Positions 1-5,208 of a stretch of 10,627 nucleotides of DNA are shown in pieces. The stretch spans positions 1 to 10,627 of the forward strand of contig DNXU01000580.1 in assembly GCA_003505715.1 (NCBI GenBank), written 5' to 3'. Under the pieces are notes generated by a model. It was not told the origin of the DNA. It did no database searches and was given only the letters and a program-made list of their open reading frames with translations. Within the stretch, counting starts at the first letter, position 1. Each line of letters opens with the position of its first letter. The position numbers and the translations under genes were made by a program. This DNA comes from Cyanobacteria bacterium UBA8803. GTDB lineage: Bacteria > Cyanobacteriota > Cyanobacteriia > Cyanobacteriales > Coleofasciculaceae.

Positions 1-30
1 TTAAAATGTGGGGGATGCCAAATGAAAAAT

Positions 31-68
31 GGGGGGGGGGGGGGTGAGGGGGTGAAGGGATGAGGGGG
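31..68 (+). repeat. G-rich tract with a 14-G homopolymer and G-quadruplex pattern
   Basis: A run of 14 G at 31-44 is followed by G5 (48-52), G3 (57-59) and G5 (64-68), separated by loops of 3 to 4 bases. Four G-runs of three or more with short loops on one strand match the usual definition of a potential G-quadruplex. The tract ends 10 bases before the -35 box of the candidate promoter of the response regulator at 136. The long homopolymer is also prone to length change by slippage and to sequencing error, so the exact G count should be treated with care. That it regulates anything is inference. Confidence 0.6.
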
Positions 69-77
69 AGAGGTCGC

Positions 78-106
78 TTGACATCAACCGACCTTACTGC
101 TATTAA
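78..106 (+). promoter_or_regulatory. Candidate sigma70-type promoter of the response regulator
   Basis: A consensus -35 hexamer TTGACA (78-83), a 17-base spacer and a -10-like TATTAA (101-106, four of six consensus positions) lie just upstream of the gene starting at 136. This would put the transcript start near 113 and give a leader of about 20 bases. The G-rich tract lies immediately upstream of the -35 box. The call rests only on hexamer match and spacing. Confidence 0.5.
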
Positions 107-135
107 AATTAATCACCTGTCGAGGCGTCCTAGCC

Positions 136-810
136 ATGACTCAGCATATTTTAGTTGTAGAAGATGAAGCCAAACTGGCACAGTTTATTGAATTGGAGCT
201 GAAGTATGAAGGGTATCAAGTCAGTGTTGCTAACGATGGGTTAACTGGTTTGACTGCGGCGCGGGAATCTCATCCGGATTTAGTCATTCTGGACTGGATG
301 CTACCGGGAATATCGGGTTTGGAAATCTGCCGACGCCTCCGCACCACTGGCGATAAAGTGCCGATTATTTTATTAACGGCTAAAGATGAGGTAGGCGATC
401 GCGTTGCTGGTTTAGATGCGGGTGCCGATGACTACGTGGTTAAACCCTTCAGTGTGGAAGAATTATTAGCCCGAGTCCGGGCTCACCTGCGACGCAATCA
501 GGAAGAGAATCCCGACACCCTGCAATTTGCTGACTTGAGTTTAAACCGGACAACCCGCGAAGTCTATCGGGGGAATCGGTTAATTGAGCTGACAGCCAAG
601 GAATTTGATTTACTAGAATACCTCCTCACCCATCCTCGGCAAGTCCTCACCCGCGACCAAATTTTAGAGCGAGTTTGGGGCTACGATTTTATGGGTGACT
701 CCAATATAATTGAGGTTTACGTGCGTTATCTGCGCCTCAAGTTGGAAGCTAATGGTGAAAAACGTCTTGTTCAAACCGTGCGAGGCGTTGGTTACGTGTT
801 GCGAGAGTGA
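136..810 (+). CDS. OmpR/PhoB-family two-component response regulator
   Basis: A 224-residue DNA-binding response regulator of usual length for the family. The receiver domain is about residues 3-118: acidic pair Glu9/Asp10, predicted phospho-acceptor Asp53 in the ILDWMLPG segment, switch Thr81, and conserved Lys103 in VVKPF. The winged-helix output domain is about residues 128-223, with the typical [12 protein letters not shown] segment and the C-terminal [11 protein letters not shown]. It should act in the cytoplasm as a phosphorylation-controlled transcription factor. No histidine kinase gene lies in the window, so its partner and signal are unknown. The ATG at 136 fits the domain start; a weak GAGG (122-125) lies 10 bases upstream. 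It resembles a conserved cyanobacterial group of OmpR-type regulators, but I cannot assign a specific name such as RpaA, RpaB or ManR. Its stop is only 2 bases from the stop of the convergent ferredoxin gene. Confidence 0.95.
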   Translation: MTQHILVVEDEAKLAQFIELELKYEGYQVSVANDGLTGLTAARESHPDLVILDWMLPGISGLEICRRLRTTGDKVPIILLTAKDEVGDRVAGLDAGADDYVVKPFSVEELLARVRAHLRRNQEENPDTLQFADLSLNRTTREVYRGNRLIELTAKEFDLLEYLLTHPRQVLTRDQILERVWGYDFMGDSNIIEVYVRYLRLKLEANGEKRLVQTVRGVGYVLRE

Positions 811-812
811 AC

Positions 813-1130
813 TCAAAAGCTCAAACTAATATGAATGCGGGGATTAAGCTTCGCTTCTACTCGCTTGCCACCAACTAGATGTTCTGCCACAATTACGGGT
901 ACATCGCTGGGTTTGATTCGGCAGTACCAAGTCTCTTCTGGCAAAATCCTTACTGTAGGGCCGCAACTGCACTGTCCCTGGCAACCACTAGCTTTTACCT
1001 GAACGTTTATCTCCTCAACTGCCTGAAAAGCTGCAAGTACCTCTGCCGAACCTGCTGCTAGACAAGAAGTGTGCTGGCAAACCAAGATACACCTTTCCTC
1101 GGATTTTGAACTGTTATACTGGAAACCCAT
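813..1130 (-). CDS. Small thioredoxin-like [2Fe-2S] ferredoxin domain protein
   Basis: A 105-residue protein with the cysteine pattern of thioredoxin-fold [2Fe-2S] ferredoxins, the fold also used by the NuoE subunit of complex I. The likely cluster ligands are Cys18 and Cys23 (CX4C) and Cys50 and Cys54 (CX3C, in SGCQGQCSCGP). Cys14, Cys56 and Cys70 are extra. The ILVCQHTSC and SGCQGQCSCGP segments are the family hallmarks. It has no signal peptide or membrane segment and is probably a soluble electron carrier; its partner cannot be told from context. An AAGGGA upstream of the ATG (1133-1138 on this strand) is a plausible ribosome binding site, and a GATAAT lies just upstream of that. It is transcribed towards the response regulator, with only two bases between the two stop codons, so the transcripts probably overlap. 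Confidence 0.85.
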   Translation of the reverse strand: MGFQYNSSKSEERCILVCQHTSCLAAGSAEVLAAFQAVEEINVQVKASGCQGQCSCGPTVRILPEETWYCRIKPSDVPVIVAEHLVGGKRVEAKLNPRIHISLSF

Positions 1131-1220
1131 TTTCCCTTATTATCCTGTGAGTTGAGTGCATCGCTATTCCATCTTAGCGAATACAACCAGAGTAACTTCA
1201 GCATTCTCGCATTGGGAAAA

Positions 1221-1249
1221 TTAGCCCCTAGCTAAAAGCTAGGGGCTAA
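1221..1249 (-). terminator. Perfect 13-bp hairpin, candidate terminator for the zinc-ribbon gene
   Basis: TTAGCCCCTAGCT (1221-1233) and its exact reverse complement AGCTAGGGGCTAA (1237-1249) flank a 3-base loop. On the minus strand the hairpin is followed by four T (1220-1217) before CCC. That is a short but acceptable intrinsic-terminator tail for the gene ending at 1314, about 65 bases upstream on that strand. On the plus strand the stem is followed by A-rich sequence, so terminator activity there is less likely. The alternative is a dispersed palindromic repeat of the cyanobacterial type; both may be true. Confidence 0.5.
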
Positions 1250-1313
1250 AATTTATAATGAAGAGTTTTATTGTTTTACTTTTTGATTGAATACAGCTCC
1301 AAGGAATTGCTCT

Positions 1314-1508
1314 TCAATGAGTCGCGAGCGAGATTTTTTGAGGAAAGATAGGATGTAAAGATTTATCCAACTGGAGATTTTTACTGGAGTTAGCGCTTAG
1401 CCGAGGCAGAACTGGCATCTCTTGCCTGCATCGAGTGCAAAGCCAATAAATACTGTTATGGCGAGCATGACGGAGCAATTGAGCCGAGCAACATGGACAA
1501 TCGTTCAT
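1314..1508 (-). CDS. Small zinc-ribbon protein, cyanobacterial type
   Basis: A 64-residue protein with two CXXC knuckles, Cys4-X2-Cys7 (in CPCCSAQLL) and Cys24-X2-Cys27 (in LCTRCRQEMP), spaced as in a zinc ribbon. The segment between them (LLRHARHNSIYWLC) and the RQEMP after the second knuckle match small cyanobacterial proteins I recall with a CPCC...LLRH.RH...YWFC..C.QEMP pattern. This conservation is the reason for calling the ORF real. The C-terminal 30 residues have no recognisable feature. No clear ribosome binding site precedes the ATG. Function is unknown; binding of nucleic acid or protein through the ribbon is the usual guess for such proteins. It is separated from the downstream ferredoxin gene by 183 bases and a hairpin, so it is probably its own transcription unit. 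Confidence 0.7.
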   Translation of the reverse strand: MNDCPCCSAQLLRHARHNSIYWLCTRCRQEMPVLPRLSANSSKNLQLDKSLHPIFPQKISLATH

Positions 1509-1600
1509 AAGCGTTTGAAAACTCGACAGTTCTGAGGCTACAACTTAGTGGTAAAAAATTTGGACAAGAAAGCGGGCAGAAATCGGGCAGAGATTTTTAA

Positions 1601-1625
1601 TGGGGAATGGGGAATGGGGAATGGG
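1601..1625 (+). repeat. Heptameric short tandem repeat TGGGGAA x 3.6
   Basis: Three full copies of TGGGGAA (1601-1607, 1608-1614, 1615-1621) and a partial fourth (TGGG, 1622-1625). Heptameric tandem repeats of this kind are known from intergenic DNA of filamentous cyanobacteria (STRR sequences). A degenerate stretch of the same composition on the other strand (CCCTGTT CCCCTTC CCTATTCC, about 1719-1740) runs up to the stop codon of the regulator ending at 1741. The 71-codon open frame through this region is produced by the repeat and is not considered a gene. Confidence 0.75.
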
Positions 1626-1669
1626 TTTACCCTGAGCGTAGCCGAAGGGGAATGGGTAAACCCATTCCC
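1617..1669 (+). repeat. Large hairpin repeat with 16-bp perfect stem
   Basis: GGGAATGGGTTTACCC (1617-1632) is exactly complementary in reverse to GGGTAAACCCATTCCC (1654-1669), with a 21-base loop that contains GAGCGTAGCCGAAGGGG. The CCTGAGCGTAGCCGAAGGG core resembles a dispersed cyanobacterial repeat. The first 19 bases of the core (1623-1641) recur with one difference at the window end (10609-10627). The left arm merges with the heptamer repeat. Neither strand has a T-run after the stem, so an intrinsic terminator is not supported, though a folded 3' end for the regulator transcript from 2424 is possible. Confidence 0.7.
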
Positions 1670-1740
1670 AAAAAACCAATTGTGCCAGTTCAGGGTGCGG
1701 AAGGTGGGTTTTAAGGTTCCCTGTTCCCCTTCCCTATTCC

Positions 1741-2424
1741 TTATTTGCCAGATAGCGGTTTGAGGCGATAGCCCAAGCCGTGAACAGTCTCAATGAGATC
1801 CTCAGGAGCGCCTAAAGATCTCAGCTTTTGGCGCAAACTCCTGATGTGAACCTTGATAGTATCCTCTTTTGGTGGATTCTCTAGCGACCAAAGATGGGCG
1901 AGGATCGCGCCGCGACTCATGATCTGTCGCCCATTGCACAGGAAAAGTTCTAAAAGGCTATATTCCTTGGGAGTTAAGCGCAGCACTCTTTCCCTATAGC
2001 TGACTTCGTAGGTGGCTGGATCGAGATGCAAGTCGCCCCACTCCAGAATTGGAGGTGAGGAAGTGCTGCCTCGCCGGAGTAATGCTCGAATCCGAGCCAA
2101 TAACTCTCGAACATCCAGGGGTTTGACCATGTAGTCATCTGCTCCGGCATCTAGACCGATGACTTTGTCTGTGCTAGTATCGCGAGCCGTTACCATCAGA
2201 ATTGGCATCCGATAGCCGTGGGAGCGTAATCTTTGGCATAAACAAATCCCATCCAGCTTGGGGAGCATAACATCAAGCAAAACTAGGTCGTATTCAAGGG
2301 TGCCGATTTGTATCCAAGCCGCTTCCCCATCTAGGACGGTATCAACTGTATATCGTTGCGCAGCCAGTGCCTCAGCTAGAACTTCAGCGAGGTAGGCATC
2401 ATCTTCTACCAGGAGAATTCTCAC
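1741..2424 (-). CDS. OmpR-family response regulator, possibly shortened
   Basis: A 227-residue regulator. The receiver domain is about residues 1-117, with Glu7/Asp8/Asp9, predicted phospho-acceptor Asp51 in LLDVMLPKLDG, Thr79 and Lys101 in MVKPLD. The winged-helix DNA-binding domain is about residues 126-222 (LRLTPKEYSLLELF, VHIRSLRQKL, ETVHGLGYRLKPL). The start is GTG: an in-frame TGA lies 21 bases upstream, and the overlapping ATG (2426) runs straight into TGA. I recall close cyanobacterial relatives that continue after GLGYRLKPL into an Hpt domain and a further receiver. Here the protein ends in LSGK and the stop abuts repeat DNA, so it may be a shortened version. No kinase gene is adjacent. 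The amidohydrolase gene lies 70 bases upstream on the same strand, so co-transcription is possible but not shown. Confidence 0.93.
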   Translation of the reverse strand: MRILLVEDDAYLAEVLAEALAAQRYTVDTVLDGEAAWIQIGTLEYDLVLLDVMLPKLDGICLCQRLRSHGYRMPILMVTARDTSTDKVIGLDAGADDYMVKPLDVRELLARIRALLRRGSTSSPPILEWGDLHLDPATYEVSYRERVLRLTPKEYSLLELFLCNGRQIMSRGAILAHLWSLENPPKEDTIKVHIRSLRQKLRSLGAPEDLIETVHGLGYRLKPLSGK

Positions 2425-2436
2425 ATACGATCTGGG

Positions 2437-2449
2437 ATTCTGTCAGAAT
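2437..2449. promoter_or_regulatory. Short palindrome upstream of the GTG start
   Basis: ATTCTG-T-CAGAAT is a perfect 13-base palindrome about its central base, 12 bases upstream of the GTG of the regulator ending at 1741. It is placed where an operator or a small leader hairpin could act. OmpR-family proteins usually bind direct repeats, so autoregulation by this gene product is not specially favoured. A chance palindrome of this size is quite possible. Confidence 0.2.
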
Positions 2450-2494
2450 AATTTATCATGCAACTCGCTAGAACGGCCATGAACCGCCCTGTCC

Positions 2495-3826
2495 CTAATC
2501 ATCTAGTTCAGCATAATCTGGTAACGTCGTATCAATTGGTTGACCGTTTCTGAGTACGAGGCGATCGCTTTGGGAACGGGACAGCAATTCGCTGAAATTG
2601 CGTCCCTTAAACAAAATCAAATTGGCAGGGAGTCCTGCTGCAATACGTCCCACCTGTAGCAAACCCATTAAATCAGCTGCCGTCTTAGTCACTGCACTCG
2701 GCCAATTGCCATAAGGCATATCTAAGTGGGCAATTCTTACTGCTTGGGTAAAAACTTCTAACATATCGTGATCGCCAAAACCATAAAACGGATCGCGACA
2801 GTTATCGCTAGCCACTACCACTGGGATGCTGTATTGTTGAAGTTCCTGAATTAATGTTACTCCTCGCCAACGGGGTGTTCTACCTGCTACCCGGTCTTGC
2901 AGATAGAGATTGCACATCGGTAAACTCACAACACCAATTCTTGCCTGCTTGACTAAGTCCAAAGTTTCATTAATATTCTGTTCGGATTGCACTGCTAAAC
3001 TACAGCAGTGACCGCAGATAATTTGTCCAGTAAACTCGTGGCGCAGTGCAGCTTCTGCTACCTTTCTCAAGCAGATAGAATTGGGGTCGTCATTTTCATC
3101 GGTGTGGAAGTCTAGATTTAAACCGCGTTCTTTAGCGAGGGTAAATACGGTATCTAGTTGAGCATCCAAGTCTGGATGCATGTAAGCCACACCCCCCAGG
3201 ATACCGCCAACTTCAGCAATTCGGTCAGCCAAGGCCACTCCCTCAGCAGTTTGGTAATAGTCGAGAGTAACCAGAGAAACTGCTTGCAATGTCACTCGAT
3301 CTGCCCATTCTTGCTGAAGGGTTTTGAAGACTCCCAAACTAATTGCCGCCTGTTCGCCAAAGGAGTCAATATGGGTGCGGATAGCTTGGGTGCCGTGAGC
3401 ATAACTGCACTTTAGGCCAAATTCCAGGCGACGATAAACATCTGCCGCTTGCCAATACTGCTGACTATCCCTCTTGACCGTTTCCAGGGCACTGGTAAAT
3501 GTACCATCAGGGTTAGGCGATCGCTCCCAAATATGTCCCTTATCCAGGTGGGTGTGCATGTCCACAAAACAAGGCCAAACTTGCCCTCCCCGCAAGTTGA
3601 CTGCTGCCGTATCCGGTTCATAGTAGGAACGTTCCGTAGGCACGTCTCTACTAACAGGGAGAATTTGGGCGATCGCACCATCCACAATTTCAATATCCAC
3701 CAAGCACAACCCTTCCCGCGTCTGTCTGAATTTGGGATCAAGACCAGCGTTCAGACTCAATAGAGATAGAGGCACATGGCTATTTTGCAGCCAGTAGCGC
3801 TTTGTTTGGGGAATCATCTTACTCAT
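2495..3826 (-). CDS. Cytosine-deaminase-like amidohydrolase (CodA/AtzC group)
   Basis: A 443-residue metal-dependent hydrolase of the amidohydrolase superfamily, close in layout to E. coli cytosine deaminase (427 residues). An N-terminal beta-sandwich part leads into the barrel. Expected metal and catalytic residues are present: His91 and His93 (DMHTHLDKG), His241 and Glu244 (FHTDEND), His273 (CGHCCSL) and Asp341 (ASDNCRDPFYGFGDHDML). The C-terminal GRIAAGLPANLILF closes the sandwich. By alignment from memory, the residues that contact cytosine in E. coli CodA differ: Gln156 falls at Thr187 and Asp314 at Asn342. The substrate may therefore be cytosine or another amino-substituted ring. The ATG at 3826 is chosen; a second Met at residue 4 is an alternative. 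It has no signal peptide and is expected to be cytoplasmic. It is divergent from the SGNH hydrolase gene and 70 bases upstream of the regulator on the same strand. Confidence 0.85.
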   Translation of the reverse strand: MSKMIPQTKRYWLQNSHVPLSLLSLNAGLDPKFRQTREGLCLVDIEIVDGAIAQILPVSRDVPTERSYYEPDTAAVNLRGGQVWPCFVDMHTHLDKGHIWERSPNPDGTFTSALETVKRDSQQYWQAADVYRRLEFGLKCSYAHGTQAIRTHIDSFGEQAAISLGVFKTLQQEWADRVTLQAVSLVTLDYYQTAEGVALADRIAEVGGILGGVAYMHPDLDAQLDTVFTLAKERGLNLDFHTDENDDPNSICLRKVAEAALRHEFTGQIICGHCCSLAVQSEQNINETLDLVKQARIGVVSLPMCNLYLQDRVAGRTPRWRGVTLIQELQQYSIPVVVASDNCRDPFYGFGDHDMLEVFTQAVRIAHLDMPYGNWPSAVTKTAADLMGLLQVGRIAAGLPANLILFKGRNFSELLSRSQSDRLVLRNGQPIDTTLPDYAELDD

Positions 3827-3876
3827 TCGGCGCTATAAATGATACAAATTTTACCGGATCTGCTTAATCCAATATT

Positions 3877-3941
3877 ACTTACGCACCTCTCTGAGTAGGG
3901 TGCGTTACGCGCAAGCTACCGCACCATTCCTACTATATATG
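3877..3941 (+). repeat. Dispersed hairpin repeat, copy A
   Basis: This unit shares ACTTACGCAC at its left end, AGTAGGGTGCGTTACGCG in the middle and TACTATATATG at its right end with copy B at 10541-10608. It can fold as AGTAGG (3894-3899) with CCTACT (3929-3934) and GTGCG (3900-3904) with CGCAC (3920-3924), leaving CATT as a bulge. A competing pairing is ACGCAC (3881-3886) with GTGCGT (3900-3905). It fills most of the spacer between the divergent amidohydrolase and SGNH genes, and its right end gives a -10-like TATATAT upstream of the SGNH gene. Confidence 0.75.
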
Positions 3942-3982
3942 ATGTAGCTGGGTAAGTTTCTTAAATATGCTCGGTTTCACCC

Positions 3983-4750
3983 ATGAATACTACAAATAAA
4001 GCTTTACTCTTAATTTCCCTTACCTGCAATCTAATCTTTATAGCATGGTTCAGTTTCTTGATCGGTAAGAGAGGAGGATTATCTTATATTACAGAAAAAA
4101 TCTCCCGGCGGCAAAATCCTGTAACCGAACTAGCCGCATTACGTCCGATCAACACCTATCAAAGCTCAGCCTATGTTATGAGAAAGCTTCAGTTTGAAGC
4201 CCTGCCCAAATCGGAGCGGGCGATCGTATTTCTGGGTGATAGCTTGACTGCGCAAGGGGAGTGGGCAGAATGGCTAGGAAATTCTCAGGTCAAAAATCGC
4301 GGTATTTCTGGCGATACCACTGATGGCGTCCTCAATCGCCTAGAGCAAATCCTAGAAACTCAACCCGCCCAAATCTTGATCATGATTGGCACCAATGATA
4401 TTTGGAATGAAGGCAAATCCGTAGGTGAAGTGGTCAACAACTACCAACGCATCCTCGATACCATCAAAAAAGAAGCCCCCAAAACTCAGGTATTTGTGCA
4501 AAGCTTATTACCTGTCAATAACCAACAGTATCGGATTAAAGTTGATAACAAGGATTTAGTAGCTGTCAACCGCGAACTCCAACGATTGGCATCGCAATTT
4601 TCATTTAAATATATCGATTTGTATCAGCAGTTTGCTAACAACCAGAATCAATTAGATCCTAAATATACTCTTGATGGGGTTCATCTAAATGGTCAAGGAT
4701 ACCTGACGTGGAAAAAGGTTATTGAAAATTACATTATGGATGAGGGATAG
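3983..4750 (+). CDS. Membrane-anchored SGNH/GDSL-family hydrolase
   Basis: A 255-residue protein with one hydrophobic helix at about residues 7-27 (LLLISLTCNLIFIAWFSFLI) followed by basic residues: a signal anchor, or less likely an uncleaved signal peptide. The SGNH hydrolase domain runs from about residue 79 to 250. Block I is FLGDSLTAQGEW with nucleophile Ser87; block II is NRGISGDTT with oxyanion-hole Gly; block III is MIGTNDIW with Asn138; block V is DGVHLNGQGY with Asp231 and His234 completing the catalytic set. It resembles the bacterial PAF-acetylhydrolase-like or lysophospholipase-like esterases. The substrate cannot be told, but lipid, acylated sugar or glycan esters at the membrane or in the periplasm are usual. 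No strong ribosome binding site precedes the ATG. It is a single gene, divergent from the amidohydrolase. Confidence 0.88.
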   Translation: MNTTNKALLLISLTCNLIFIAWFSFLIGKRGGLSYITEKISRRQNPVTELAALRPINTYQSSAYVMRKLQFEALPKSERAIVFLGDSLTAQGEWAEWLGNSQVKNRGISGDTTDGVLNRLEQILETQPAQILIMIGTNDIWNEGKSVGEVVNNYQRILDTIKKEAPKTQVFVQSLLPVNNQQYRIKVDNKDLVAVNRELQRLASQFSFKYIDLYQQFANNQNQLDPKYTLDGVHLNGQGYLTWKKVIENYIMDEG

Positions 4751-5208
4751 AATATATAGTATTTTATTTGAGATGTCAACAAACTATCTGGCATTTTCTA
4801 ACAAGGCAAGAGAATCTCAAAAAAAGCGATCGCCTTTACACCATATCTAAAGTGATGCAAAGGTTGTGCATTGTCTAGTCCAACTGCTTTAGCGATCGCA
4901 TCCCTGGGTAAGTTCATGTCAAACTACCGTCTGGCAAGCGTTTTAGGGTTATTCTCTGATTTTACTCTGACCAGAGTAACAGAAGAGGGTTACTACAAAC
5001 AATATCGACGCAATTTGAGCCTTGTCATTCATATTGATAGATGCTCACAATAGCGCCTTGCCAGCTAGATAAATTTTCATAATATATCATCGGTTCATCT
5101 CAGTGAATCCGTTTAATCACTGATTCATAAAAACCTTAGCTATCTTTCTATTCTCTTGAGCCTCTAATCTCAGATACATTTAAGTTTTACTATAACTCGA
5201 ATAGGTAT
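4751..5208. other. Long A+T-rich intergenic stretch
   Basis: These 458 bases separate the convergent SGNH hydrolase and ParA-like genes. They hold two GCGATCGC sites (4826 and 4892), one doubtful short ORF (4871-5053), an 18-base interrupted palindrome (TTACTCTG-AC-CAGAGTAA, 4962-4979) and a weak hairpin (TCAGTGA 5100-5106 with TCACTGA 5117-5123). I see no clear intrinsic terminator for either flanking gene, no RNA gene and no mobile element. Confidence 0.6.
4871..5053 (+). CDS. Doubtful short ORF, possible gene fragment
   Basis: An open frame of 60 codons from a TTG, or 45 codons from the ATG at 4916. The translation (for example KFMSNYRLASVLGLFSDFTL) has protein-like composition and includes a GCGATCGC site within the frame, but I recognise no family. 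No good ribosome binding site precedes either start. The frame also spans the 18-base palindrome at 4962-4979. It could be a small unknown gene, a fragment of a lost gene, or chance. Confidence 0.2.
   Translation: MSSPTALAIASLGKFMSNYRLASVLGLFSDFTLTRVTEEGYYKQYRRNLSLVIHIDRCSQ

Noticed and set aside
1548..1763. 71-codon plus-strand ORF through the repeat region
   Set aside because: Its middle is made of heptamer and hairpin repeats (GEWGMGNG-type translation), it has no family resemblance, and it overlaps the end of the second regulator gene.
3158..3763. Open frames opposite to, or in another frame of, the amidohydrolase gene
   Set aside because: They are shadows of a clear full-length enzyme gene and show no protein motifs of their own.
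3948..4914. Repeated 11-mer CTGGGTAAGTT upstream of two ATG codons (3948-3958 and 4904-4914)
   Set aside because: Several shared 11-mers are expected by chance in a window of this size, and the flanks do not match.
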